Below are positions 37,840 through 50,275 of a DNA stretch of 64,000 nucleotides, in pieces. The position numbers and the translations under genes were made by a program. Location of the stretch: positions 186,001 to 250,000 of the forward strand of contig QAOA01003946.1 of NCBI GenBank assembly GCA_003255065.1, written 5' to 3'. Position 1 is the stretch's first letter. The number at the start of each line of letters is the position of its first letter. The stretch is from Cercis canadensis (Eukaryota > Streptophyta > Magnoliopsida > Fabales > Fabaceae). Below the pieces are notes generated by a model. That model was not told where the DNA came from, ran no database searches, and saw only the letters and a list, made by a program, of their open reading frames with translations.

Positions 37840-40800
37840 CCCAGTAGAGTAATAGCTTCTTGAAAATTTAAGGTAGCTTAATTTGTTGTTTCGTAGGAGG
37901 GAAGAAATTTCAGCTGTGTGGATTGGCTCAGTACATAAATCTTGTTGGTGTGACAATCGGCTACACAATAACCGCGTCAATTAGTATGGTGTAAGTTTCC
38001 ACAAAAGCTTTGACTCAACTTGGTATCTAATTTTATTATATGAATTATTCTTGATTCATCATCTTTTTCAAACGGTGATATAACCAATCAGGGCGGTGAA
38101 GAGGTCCAACTGTTTCCACAAACATGGACATCATGACAAGTGCTACATATCAAATAACCCTTTCATGATCATCTTTGCGTGCATCCAAATTGTGCTTAGC
38201 CAAATTCCAGACTTCCACAAGCTCTCATGGCTCTCCATCGTCGCAGCCATTATGTCCTTTGCTTATTCTTCCATTGGCCTCGGCCTCTCCATAGCAAAAA
38301 TCACAGGTCAGTAAATAACAGTAATTAAAACCTTTTGAATCCTAAAATAATGTTATTATCCATGCATGTATAGTACCTTGCTTTTAGCTTTTACAATAAA
38401 AGTTAAGTCTAATTAGACTTTTGATACCGTGAAGGAGGGGAACATCATGTACGAACATCCCTAACGGGGGTGCAAGTTGGGGTGGACGTGTCTGGATCAG
38501 AGAAGGTTTGGAGGACCTTCCAAGCCATTGGTGACATTGCCTTCGCTTATGCTTATTCTAATGTCCTCATTGAAATTCAGGCAAGTTATATTTATTGCCC
38601 TTTGTTATTTATATTATCGTTATTGTTATTTTGCTAACACATATCCCCTATTATATGCATAAAAGGACACGCATACCTATATATAGATCCCTATCCTTTT
38701 CCTTTCTTAATATGCATGTAGATTGATCTATCTGTATTATTGGTGTGAGAGTAGGTGGAAGCTAGAAACACGCATTTCACGCAAAAGCTTGATTTTATGT
38801 AAAATTATGGACTTATAAATTATAATTTAATCATGTGTATTGATTAAGATGCTATTAGCGTGCTATTTCATGTGCTTCTTTTCATCAAATCAGTTGCACA
38901 GAAATAGATTAGTTAATATGCACATAAGTCTAATGAACATAATTTAAGGAAATAAATTTATAACCATTTAAAATGCATATAATAATTATATATTCTGAAC
39001 AAAACAAAGTTTGGTAAGAGAGAATTTCAAATTATTGTAATGCAAGCTCTATAGTTGAAATGTGTGCCTGACTTGAAAATTTGCATGACCCCAATTGAGG
39101 CATACTGTATGCTAGGTGGTACACCAAAGTTTTTGGCTTTGCCTTGTGTCTTTAACACACAACTACAACTATTTTTGTCACCCTCAGCTGCTATAATGGA
39201 GTTAGGTGTGGAGCTATAAATGTCAAAATTGATATAGTGTCCATTGTTCATTAAGATCATGATTGCATGCATTAACTGAGAAACTATGGCAGAGTGAGGT
39301 ACCGGGGTTGGTTCTTACGGGTACGGGGCCTCGAGTGTGTGGCCGAGTTGCCGATTCAGATTGATGCATTGGGCCTTTATATGATTTTCAATAAACCAAA
39401 ACGTAGATTAGTACCCTCTTACTAGTTACTACACTGTCATGACAAGGACCTTAGCCCAAATTTGCACGAACATAGGGGTTGGCATGAAAAAGAAGTGTCT
39501 AAAAAAATAATAAACGGACGTCTCTATGTGTTAGGTCACTGACCTAATTAATGGTAGAACGAACTAGACACGTTCTCATTAAACATGATCAAAATAATTC
39601 CCTTTGGCGGGATCAGGTTTTCATTATTTAATTAATATTGACAGGTTTCTGCCAAATGCAATTTATTTCCCTATGAAACAATAGAATTTATTCTTATCAG
39701 TTATCAAAACTTAGATTCTTAATCTTCTTCGTATACTTTTCGATAGAAGGTGGAAAGAAAATTATACCTTCGTACAAGTAAGCTACAATCTAAGAAAAGA
39801 TGCTAAAATAAATTCTGTTTTCCATTAGACGAATGTATATTATTACTATTTATACCTGCCTGTAGCTAGTGGATCACTGAGATTCCTCATTTATGGACCA
39901 TCAAATAGATGGACCTTCTCTATCTCCAATATTTAGGCCACTGAGTAATAAAAAATAATGAAATTTTACTCTTCTTTATCATCTGCCACCAAATTTGGCT
40001 AGCAGATTTTTCTCTCACCTCTGGTGGTAGGTCGACGGGCTAAATACACAAAAACTATAGGAAACATGTGCATGAATTAACTATTTGATGAAGTAAAAAC
40101 ATTCCATGTTCTACGTGGGTCAAGCTTGTCTATGTGTAACTTAGCTACACGGGACAACATGAAAGCCTTAACATTATATCTCATTATAATTATAATATTA
40201 TATAAAAGCTAAGAACCTGCACTTACCCTCTAATCATGGCTATACCCTTTATCATATGGTATTTTATAATATTTTCGAGGAATATAATTACCACTCAGTG
40301 ACATGTAAAGATAGAACATTCATGCCCACTATGACGGGACCATATGATTGCAATTTACAGGATACCCTTAAATCAAGCCCACCCGAGAACAAAGTGATGA
40401 AGAGAGCAAGCTTAATGGGCATCATGACCACAACTATATTCTATGTCCTATGTGGGTGTGTTGGTTATGCAGCATTTGGAAATGATGCACCAGGAAATTT
40501 CCTCACAGGGTTCGGCTTCTATGAGCCCTTTTGGTTAATTGACTTTGCCAACGTCTGCATAGCCATCCACTTAATTGGGGCTTATCAGGTAATTGAGTTG
40601 TTAATGCCTTTTTATGTTTTTTAACTTTAGACTACAGTTTTGGATTCAAACACAAAACTTATAAATTTTGAAAATAACCGATTCCAAGCCGTTTGGCATT
40701 AAAGCCCACTTTGATTGCTTCTTTCAGCATAGTTAATTAGTTATGCTCTAAATACAATACTTTGATTTTTATATTACTTTCTTATATGGTTAGGTCTTCT

Positions 40801-41219
40801 GCCAACCGATATTCGGGTTCGTGGAGAAATGGAGCAGAGAAAAATGGTCTGAGAGTCAATTTGTTAACGGCGACCATGCTCTGAACATTCCGTTCTACGG
40901 AACCTATCACATAAACTTCTTCAGGGTGGTGTGGAGGACAGCATATGTTATCGTCACTGCTGTGATAGCTATGATATTTCCATTCTTCAATGACTTCTTG
41001 GGACTAATTGGGTCACTGTCGTTTTGGCCATTAACGGTCTACTTTCCCATAGAGATGTACATCAAGCAATCCAAAATGCAGAAGTTTACCTTCACATGGA
41101 CATGGCTGAAGATATTGAGTTGGGCCTGCTTGATCGTTTCTATTATCTCTGCTGCTGGCTCCATCCAAGGCCTCGCCCAACACCTCAGGAAGTTCCAGCC
41201 CTTCAAAGCTCAGCAATAA
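37254..41219 (+). CDS. AAP6: Amino acid permease, AAP6-like (AAAP family)
   Basis: Plasma-membrane proton-coupled amino acid importer; in Arabidopsis AAP6 is linked to xylem/phloem amino acid transport. Seven exons: 37254..37353, 37465..37698, 37897..37990, 38092..38306, 38435..38580, 40361..40588, 40794..41219; sum 481 codons, 480 residues, the family's usual length. The N terminus MATDSQFQKNSMYIE is hydrophilic. The first membrane helix region has TASAHIITAVIGSGVLSLAW, the AAP signature, followed by multiple hydrophobic segments (about 11 expected). DTLKSSPPENK and the C-terminal FWPLTVYFPIEMY are also family hallmarks. Intron 5 (38581..40360, 1780 bases) has a GC donor (CAG|GCAAGT) proved by frame continuity at GATACCCTT. 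Other AAP paralogues (AAP1/8) are the alternative, but the gene neighbourhood supports AAP6. Confidence 0.95.
37813..37839. repeat. TA dinucleotide microsatellite
   Basis: An uninterrupted TA tract of about 13 units in intron 2 of the amino acid permease; likely length-polymorphic. Confidence 0.95.
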
Positions 41220-42616
41220 TACTCAGTTCCAGTGCTATTGTTTTCTTGTCTGTCAACTCTTTTTCTTCCTTTTCTTTTTAATAAGTTACCAGCAAGTCAA
41301 TGGATAATGCAATGTTATCACGTGCTCATGGAAAGAAAAAATATAAACCTAGCTAGCTGGAGTGTATATGTAATCCCAAGATGGTTAGAAAGTATCTGCA
41401 CTACCATTTAAGAATGCATGCACAATATACACGCCCATTTGATTCGATATGATCAAGCACTAAGCTTGATTCTGCGCACAATTGTATTTCAATAGCAATA
41501 AAAGTTCACTATAAATTCTAAATGAATTTGCTCGAAACAGAATTTATCTTTGAACAACATTAACATCAGGAACCAAGATTATATTTCTTGGCTGGCTCAT
41601 ATTTGTCATATATTGGAGGGAGGAAGCACATGCATATCTGCAATGAATGACCCTTAGATGGCGTCAAAAATTACCAATGCAGAAACTTTTAAAGGATACC
41701 TTCTACTTAAGCGCCAAGAACTGCTTCTTACCAACTGGTCATGAAATCCTGTAACGTCATAAGTAGGAAGGGGTTACAAAGGCAGTAACTGAATAAATTG
41801 CTGTCTGTAGACGTGATTCTTAAGTCACTAGAAAAACAATCACCGTTTATGATGGCAAGAAATTAATATTAGAATATCTGGGTATTTAAATCAGTAAACC
41901 AGATTATCACTTGATATGCTTATTCCACTTCCAACTGTCCTACGTAGTTGATGAATATATACCATGTCAATTAAATGTCCACAGTTTTTCTACATGTTTC
42001 TTTCCATCAATAAATCAAATACTATGAACAAAAAAATTCAATAAATAAGAAATTTTAAAAGGGTATATTCAACATTTGTAAAGTACCTTTCTATCAAGTT
42101 AGTGCCATGGTGGTTGCTGAACTGGGGTGAGTACAGCAGAGCAAATGCTCCTTCATTATCGTTTTTTTATTTTTTATTTATTTATTTGGTTGTTGTCGGG
42201 CGGCATAATGCTGGGAAAAATTGGATAACTAGAGTAAAACATACAACAACGTGCTTGTGCTTAGAGATACCAAGAAAACAGTTGATCAACTAAATTTGTG
42301 ACTTCTACATGCATCAAAACAGCACTCAATCACTTAACCAAAGTTTTCATGCATGACTGAAAAGGCATATTTTTTGTGGACATAATAAAGAACAACAGAA
42401 GATGGAACGTAGCTTTAAATTTGGAAAAGTTGAACCACGCGCATATAACACCAAGGCTGGGATGTAATCCTGTTTGTATAGAATATATTTAGCATCTCAC
42501 ATCACATCCCTTCTAGAATTTATAGCACTATGGAAGTAATAGTTAGCATAAAAATTGGCTCAATTACAACAGCCAAAAAATAGAGAAAGAAACGAAGTAT
42601 TACCCAAATAGAGACA
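41220..42616. other. Convergent 3' intergenic space between permease and KH gene
   Basis: Contains the permease 3' UTR and flanking AT-rich DNA. No gene recognised; the open frame near 42102 has no domain. Confidence 0.6.
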
Positions 42617-45600
42617 TCAACCAGACTCCCTCTCATTCATGACAAATGCCTGAATAAGACTCTGTGCAGCATGAGTTTGCTCTGGAGTGCCAGATATTAT
42701 AATGGTAGTTTCCACTGCTCCAGGCTTTGGCTCAGTAATTGTGACTTTTGCATCAGAGATCTGGTAAGTGAGATTATATTATAAACGTCAAAATCATCAA
42801 GATAACTGAAGCACTTCATGAACAACCATAAGGGACTCCACAAACACCATCCAAAAATCTGGTGTTCCAATTGGAGAGTAACAGAAGGCAGTGAGTGGTA
42901 TTTCCATTTTTGGTTGAGAGGAAGAGGTGGAGTTGTCTAACCACAATGTTCAATACAAAGAAGCTGATACAGTTGTTGTCTTGCTGACATTAACACACAT
43001 CAAACCATTCGCAATGTAGGAAAATAAATAATTTCTATAATGTTGACAGATGTCCCTTCTGTGTGCCATGAGCATGTGTAAACTTGCCCTTGTAAGTATA
43101 TGATTATTGGTGCAGGTGTGGTGTGTGGATGTGGGTGTGGCTTCCAAGTCAGCCAAATTAAGGGGAGCATATAAAAACCATCTGTAACAGCTAAATGAAC
43201 GCTCCAAATTAAAATCACAGTTAGCTAGGTGCACAAGGTTCAGTATGCCACACCAATTCTTATGACTTCATATAAAAAAGATGCCTATTATTAGATCAAA
43301 AAATTTACCTGACGTATTTGTTTGAGGCATTCACCATCTTCCCCATATATTACAGGCACTATAGTACGAGGAACGACTACTTCAACTGTAGTGCTTGTGA
43401 TAATTGGTTGATGACTCCCTCTACATAATTAAACTAACAGTTATTATTGAAAACCTAGAAGAGTCATCAGAAAGGGATTCAAGAAATTATAATGGTAAGA
43501 ATAATATTGACAAATGATGGACACACCCAACAAATCCAGAAATTCTTCTAGGAGGCCCTCCTGCAAAGTCTGGAAAGCCCATGGGTCCACCACCCTTAAT
43601 TAGCCCCTAGAAACCAAATATTAATTGAACAATTAGTAGTTTTATCATAGTGTGTCAAATGAGATGCTTCAAAATATAATGGCTACTTTCAACAAAAGCA
43701 CAATATGTTACCCCTTCCAACATTCTACCAATGGGAAAAACAAACTAAACTGGCCAGTCCAACCATAATAAACCAGAACCCCCGTTGGGACCACTGACTC
43801 TTGATCCTCTATTTTCCAACTCAATTTTCAGAGCAATGGTTTCAATATTCTACCCCGGCGGGAAACAGGAAATAGCCTAAACGGCACGCAGATACAATGC
43901 AAAGGTAGTGGTTAAGCCAAAATTAGCACAAATGAGAGTAGAAGGCAGTCCAATACCTGAGGACCCCAAGGTTTCCTTTCAGATATGTGAGGAGGAACAC
44001 CTGGCCTATGCACATTATGCATAAATGGAGGATGATCATCATGAGGAAAACGACCGTGTCCATGTGGAGGTGGAGCACTGACACCATCAAACTTGTGAAA
44101 TGGAGGACCTAGGTTAGCATACATTCCTGGAGGTGAGAGTTCCCTCCTTCCCAAGTACATTGGGAAGGGAGGAACTTGATCCAGAAATGCAGAATTTGAA
44201 GGATAATTGATAGAAGGATATGCATCGCGAAAGAAATGATGCCGTAGTCTAGTGGTTATTTGCAAAAGAGCATCTTGCACAGCGTCAAAGTCTCCACTTA
44301 TCTGTAAGAAAAGAAGCAGGATAAGCAACAAGCATGCAAAGCATGAAATAACTCTAAAAGACAACATTTGCTCGAAATTAACACATAACAATCAGCAAGC
44401 AAATGAGTTATGCCAAGTAATAGAATTTGCATGAATGAATAATATGTAAATGAACTTATCAGCAAGCTTTTCCAACCTCCCCCTCTATTCCAAACCTACA
44501 CAACTTATAATAAAATAATAACATTTCCTAATTCTGAAATTATGCTTAATCCATTACATTGCTGCAATTCTCTGTAGGTTTTTAAAACTGAGGGAAGGTC
44601 CACCAAATAATACCCAACGAGGGGAGGCTAGTTTGATTTAATCTAAATATTTTACAAAATATCAGCATCTTCATGTAAATGATACACCATATGAAATAAT
44701 ATGGCATATTTAAGTTTGCAGCAAGGCCAAATTCAGTGTTGCCAACACACCTGAACTACTTCTTCGTCTTCTGAAGCACTCTTTGGAACTTGATCCTTTC
44801 CTAATATACGAATATATGCTCCAGATAACTTTCTCATTTCAGCTATGATGGAACCACCCTTGCCTAGGAGACAACCTATTTGATTGGAAGAAACAATAAT
44901 CCTTGCTAACATGCTATGCTCTTTAGCATCAGGAATAGCCCTGACTATTCTAGTTTGCACACGGAGTACTGCATCTTGCACAGGAGATATCCCATCATCT
45001 GGGTGCTGCAATTAAAAATATTCCATTAGTGAAAGAAAAAATTTGGCTTCATAACAATAACTCTAATGAGCAAATGGGAGACTTGCACCATACCGCTGGA
45101 CCAGATATGACAACAATGCGGTCCTCTGGATCAGAAATACCTTCAATAACATTGATTTCACTTGCTGTCTCTTGCTGAATAATCTTTATAATTGCTCCAC
45201 CCTTACCAATTATATTTCCTACCCTCTCAGCATGACAAAATAAACGAAAAGTTAGCATTTCCTGTGAAGGCCGATGTCGACCATGGATGGCACCTTCATG
45301 AAATTTGGGAATCAGAGGATGAGGAGCAGAATGAAAATCAGAAATATCACGAGACCCCGCAGTGTAAGGTCCGCCCTGAGCAACAAAGGAACGGTTGGGT
45401 GGCTGGAACTGACCAAATGAATGAGAAGACGGCCCTGTAGGATTGACAGACAGAGATTCTTGATCCCGAGGTGGATTTTCCAAAAGCTGCTGAGAAACAG
45501 ATTGAAGAGCTTTCCTGACAACTTCAACTCCCCCAGTAATCTGCAGCATAGCATAAATATGGAAAATAATATTGAAGCAAATCATGTACAAATCTTAGTA

Positions 45601-46807
45601 GTATGCACCAAGAACTACAATCCCATGCGTTGAAGTCAAGTACTGCCTGATCCCAGCAGGAATTAAGATCCTTTTTTTTCATAAAAAAAAAATAAAAATA
45701 AAAAAGAAGAATTAATTTTCCATATTAAATTGATTTTAGACTAGAGATGTAAAGAACTAAATTTCTCAAACAAATCCAGTGGTAAAATCATAGTTACTGA
45801 GAATGAAAGAATGTAGTATAGGTACAAGGACAGAGTACATAACTTAGCTAAACAGGTGGTACGTCACAGGTAGGCTTAGTTTCGATTTCACATCATGGTA
45901 CATGAAGAGAATTTACTTTTATCACTCTAAATTTTGATAAAAGAGACTAATATACTTATAATTGGAAAATATACTCAGAAAGTTATTCAATGCAAGCTTA
46001 ATAAGATTAGCAATGATGTATATTGATACAGTGATAAAATGCAAAGATCATAATTAGCAATGATGGCATGCAATATTAGATGGTATCATCAAAATGTACC
46101 TGAACTAACTCATCAGAAGATGATGCGCACAGGGGAAGTTTGTCCCTAGGAAGAATCCGAATCTGCGCCCCACTGTCAGCTGACATTTGCTTGATTACAC
46201 TACCGCCCTTTCCCAAGACACAGCCAATTTGACTAGAGAGGACAAGTAGTCTCAAAACAAAGGAAGAAGGCTTATTATTTTCATCACCACTTTCAGTTGT
46301 CTCCTCTTCTCCTTCAACTATCCTCTCAAAAATAAGTAATAGAGCCTTCTGAACAGATGAAGTTCTCTTCTCACATTTTGAATCTTCAACAGGAATAGAA
46401 TCTTTATTGTCATTATTATCATGATGATCTTTTGTCTCACCACCCTTCCCATTGTTATCTGTGTTTTCCTTGCAAACCTCCTTGCTCTGATCAGTATCTT
46501 CTTCAGTCTCTTTATCCGAACCTAGAATAGTGATGACTCTCTCATCGCATCCAGGAATTGTATCTTCAACTTTAATTTTTACTCCAGTTTCCTGACGAAT
46601 TTCTGATATGATGGTGCCACCTTTACCAATAACACTGCCAATTTTAGAAGCATGACAGAGCAACCGGAAGACAACACTCCCAGGAGAAACTTTCAAGGCT
46701 TGACTTGGTGAATGAACGTCTGCTAACTTTTGCCACTTCCCTTTCCCATTTGACTCTACAGGGCTCCTATCATTTGGCCTCTTAGAAGGTGTCAGTGGAA
46801 CTGACAT
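42617..46807 (-). CDS. KH-domain RNA-binding protein with five KH repeats (HEN4/RCF3-like family)
   Basis: Nuclear-type poly(rC)-binding-like protein; relatives act in pre-mRNA processing and floral or stress gene control. Seven coding exons in minus order: 46100..46807, 45094..45540, 44751..45005, 43957..44301, 43527..43606, 43309..43420, 42617..42760; 697 codons, 696 residues, all GT-AG. KH domains 1-4 carry GKGG loops at residues 61-64, 199-202, 348-351 and 433-436. KH5, about 620-690, has a divergent loop (GEDG) and is split by the last intron. An acidic Asp/Asn/Glu/Lys-rich linker lies at about 97-145, and a Pro/His/Gly-rich linker at about 495-585. The first coding exon holds KH1 and KH2. 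The start MSVPLTPSKRP at 46807 is chosen because the upstream in-frame codons are not conserved-looking and an acceptor-like TTTCATAG ends two bases before it. The exact Arabidopsis orthologue is not certain. Confidence 0.93.
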
Positions 46808-46809
46808 GA

Positions 46810-48010
46810 CTATGAAATAATGGCACACCTATTTTATACCATTTTGACATTATTAATAAAACTACAACTAGAAAAATTAATTCAAAGCACAAATTAGTCA
46901 TCTCTAGAAACCTAAATATTACACAATTGAAACTCTAAAGAATGGAAAATATCTATGACAAATACAAGAGATTGAATAATAATTATTTCCCTAAGACTAT
47001 GCACTCTAAGAAGTTATGCTATTTACACAACACATGGCTAGTCTGCTCTGCTTTTCCTTTAATCCAGTAAGTAATCCAAGGAGTTCCTCAACGCCATCAA
47101 AAGAAATAAAAGAAAATATTCAACCTTGTTCCTCATGATTTTGAGTTGTATATCTAATCCCTTGCACCATTTGGACCTTCTATATCAACAAAAATGTCAA
47201 CCTCATTTTGCTCCCTTGTAACTTAATACATGCAATTTCATGACTAAATAGGAAGTTAAATCAACTATGCTATCTTTTCTTTGCATAATTTTTTGTTCTC
47301 TTCCACGCCCATTCCTCTCTTACGTTTTAGACTATTTGACTGGAACATGGGTAGTGCTTTGAGCCCACAAAAAAATTACCATAGAACATCCCCATGTTCA
47401 TTTTTTAATAGGGCACTAAAATTCAGCACAAGAACTGAAAACAATATCCAACTGACAATTAAACTAATAATAACTCTTCTAACCAGCATTTTAATATCAT
47501 TTCAGAAAGAGGGGATGAAACAGCTTTAGATTATATACTATTAATTTTCAATGCCATAAAACAACCCCAAAAGATGAAGTCTTCGAAAAAGAGGAAAACT
47601 AAGTTAGGTGACCGAGGAAATGCATACACATATGTATACATACTAGGAAGGTTTAAACCTAATAAAGTTCCAAATGTTAGAACGTTTCAATACTAATATA
47701 ACAAATAGAACAGGGAAACCCCCACTCTTCTGGCCATTTAAACACAGTAAGGTCAGCTTACCAGAAAATTAAAAAAAAAAATTATAGGGAAGAGGAACAA
47801 GTTAAACTTTCGAGATCTAGGCATAGCTCCCTTCGTGTTCTTTCACCGCTAAGGAAACACTGAAAGTTCATAAATTGAGAGAGAGAAGACTCACAGTGAA
47901 AGAAGGCAACAGCTCCCTGAACGTCCAGCGTCGACGAACGAGGGGAGAGAGCGACGGGAAACGGAACGGGAGGTTGTCCAGTGACTTAAGGACTTCGCTT
48001 GGGCCAGTAT
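46810..48010 (-). promoter_or_regulatory. 5' UTR intron and leader exon of the KH gene
   Basis: A GC-richer leader exon lies at about 47895..47990, ending in TTTCACT|GTGAGTC on the minus strand. The 5' UTR intron would run to an acceptor just before the ATG at 46807, close to 1.1 kb. A first intron in the leader is common in constitutively expressed plant genes. Confidence 0.55.
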
Positions 48011-48983
48011 ATTATCAGCCCAGCCCAAAAATGAGAGGGCTTGTTTCGGGCCTTATAAAATGATGATAGGCTTTCAAGGATACAATATTGCCCAACTCAC
48101 AAATAAATATCATATATAGATTTGCATTAGTAGGAAAAAAAGTATATATATATAAATTTGGATAAATATTTTTTTGGGCTAGGTTTTTAGATTAATATTT
48201 GATACGCTTGATAAAATTGTTCGCAATAGTGACTTCAAACTTTTAATTAGGATTGTTCTATACAAAAAAAAATTGAGGTTTCTTAGATACTTTTAGTATT
48301 TATGTAGTATGTCATACTACATAAGAATAACCAATAAATGAATGACATGTGTACAAGTTAATTGTTTTTAAGTTTATTTAAAAAATTAAATAAATTATAT
48401 TTTATATCTAATAAAATATGAAAATTATGTATGTTTGTCACGTCAGTGTAATATGGCATACTCGTGTAGTATCAGAGAATTCCCGAAAAAAAATTGATTA
48501 TAATTATGATAATAAAACACAAAGAAATTATATCTTTTATTATTATTATGTGATATATGATAAAATATTTATTATTTAATTTTACATATTTTCATATAGT
48601 TGTTGCTGCCACAAATTTTATTTTCTGAACTTTGTGCTTATGCCAAATAACACTGCTTCAAATGTACAGTGAGCACAGAGCAAACTATTATTTCGCTTAT
48701 CACTCATCTTACATGATCTTCTCATTTCATTGTCGAATTTTCTTTCATTTGTTTTGTTTCTTTAATCAATTATACACAAAACATAAATCAGCAAAAGAAA
48801 AAACAAGAACAGAACGTCAAGTTTTAAATTTGAATTGTTTCATTTTATTCCTTTTTTCAATGTATTTTTTATATTATCTTTTATCGCCTATCTTTCTTTA
48901 ATGATTTTCATTTTCCATCCTTTCAAGATCATTTGATTTAAAATTTTATGATTTAATTTTTTTTTTTAAAATGTAGATAAGCA
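48011..48983. other. AT-rich intergenic DNA
   Basis: Upstream flank of the KH gene; low complexity and AT-rich, no gene seen. The 89-codon frame near 48632 has no recognisable domain. Confidence 0.6.
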
Positions 48984-48993
48984 TTGTTTCATG

Positions 48994-49452
48994 GGCACTT
49001 TGACCTAATAATTAGTGTTTGTAGACTTATTTACCTATATGCAATAGGGTGAAAGTTATATACCGGAATATTATAGTTTTAGAAAAATTAAAAATAAAAA
49101 AAAAAGCTGCTAGATGGCGTGGGCCCCACCGGACACGCCAGGAGACCCATGGCACGTCCCAATGGAACACGCCAGGAGACCCACAGCACGTCCCAATGGA
49201 ACACGCCAGGGGACCCATGAAGTGTCCAACCTTGTCTGATGTGGCAACTTTTCTCAGCTGGACACGCCGCCCGAGTGGTGGCACGTTCCATTGGGACACG
49301 CCGTGGGTCCCCCGGCGTGTTCGGTGGGGCCCGCTCACTCCAGCTTTTAAATTTTCAATTTTCCTAAAACTATAATATTTCGGTATATAACTTTCACCCT
49401 ATTACATATAGGTAAATAAGTCTACAAACACTAATTATTAGGTCAAAGTGCC
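48994..49452. mobile_element. Mutator-like foldback element, 459 bp, with perfect target duplication (element B)
   Basis: Ends are GGCACTTTGACC and its exact complement GGTCAAAGTGCC. The inverted arms run about 110 bases and are nearly identical. The direct repeat TTGTTTCATG (10 bp) flanks it at 48984..48993 and 49453..49462. The core (about 49108-49345) is strikingly GC-rich against AT-rich flanks and contains a 34 bp tandem repeat. No transposase. Near-perfect arms and target duplication imply recent insertion. The 9-11 bp target duplication points to the Mutator superfamily. Confidence 0.92.
49133..49231 (+). repeat. 34 bp tandem repeat in the core of element B
   Basis: Units at 49133..49166 and 49167..49200 differ at only a few bases, and a diverged third starts at 49201. 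Each begins ACACGCCAGG(A/G)GACCCA. Copies in inverted form occur on the other side of the core (CACGCCG, GGCGTGTTC), so the core also pairs with itself. Confidence 0.9.
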
Positions 49453-49462
49453 TTGTTTCATG

Positions 49463-50181
49463 AATCTAGGAAAAGAGAAAAAGCCACAAAAACATAATTA
49501 GATTATACAATCCTTGATTTACCTCATACCTAAAGACATGAATTACAATCACTTAAACTAAAAAAAAAAAAAAAACTAAAGCTCGTAATCTATAATTTAA
49601 TTTTTATTACGTGGGATCTTGGTTCTTATACCGAACTTGATCATACTGATATTTCCGTGGATGAAAACGGCATCAGATAAAACTAGTATAGAAATTAATG
49701 TTATATTTATTTTTTAATTATAAAGGCTTTTTTCCTTCTAGACTCCTATTATAAAGTCAAAGTGGAATCTTAAAAAAAGAAGAAAAAAGTCATAAAACAG
49801 AAGGCATCTCCGTATCTGTTTTCTTCCTTTTCTCATTTTTCTTTGGGCCGAAGAAAACGGCGAATTTGGTAGGCTCGTATCCTACGTTGCAATATTTAAA
49901 ACCGCTTCAAACTTAATCCTCAAGTCATTTTAGCAGTGGCGTCATGCTTAAGCCTAAACTTCAAGGCTATATACAACATGCTCCATTGCCCCTCCATGAT
50001 TGACTGAACGTTTAGTTTTAGTCTTTTAGACGCGCACAAATATCCACAAAACTAATAAACTAAATGACCAAAATAACCCTCATTATCGCTAAAAAATACA
50101 TTGATTATCAGGTTGCTGACAGAAACGGTCGCCAGGTTATTCAGTCATTTGCACTTTACCTAGCGGGTCACAAAGACGGTC
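49463..50181. other. Upstream region of the SRO gene
   Basis: AT-rich flank becoming mixed near the promoter. No other gene or repeat recognised. Confidence 0.5.
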
Positions 50182-50188
50182 TATATAA
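50182..50188 (+). promoter_or_regulatory. TATA box of the SRO gene
   Basis: TATATAA in the context GGTCTATATAAGGAAC, 88-94 bases before the ATG; predicts a leader of about 60 bases. Confidence 0.75.
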
Positions 50189-50275
50189 GGAACTGCGTGA
50201 ATAGTTCATCCCTCTGATTCTGCTCGTTGTGTTGCGAACTTCACAGAGCCGATTTCGTTTTCAGGACAACGTAGA

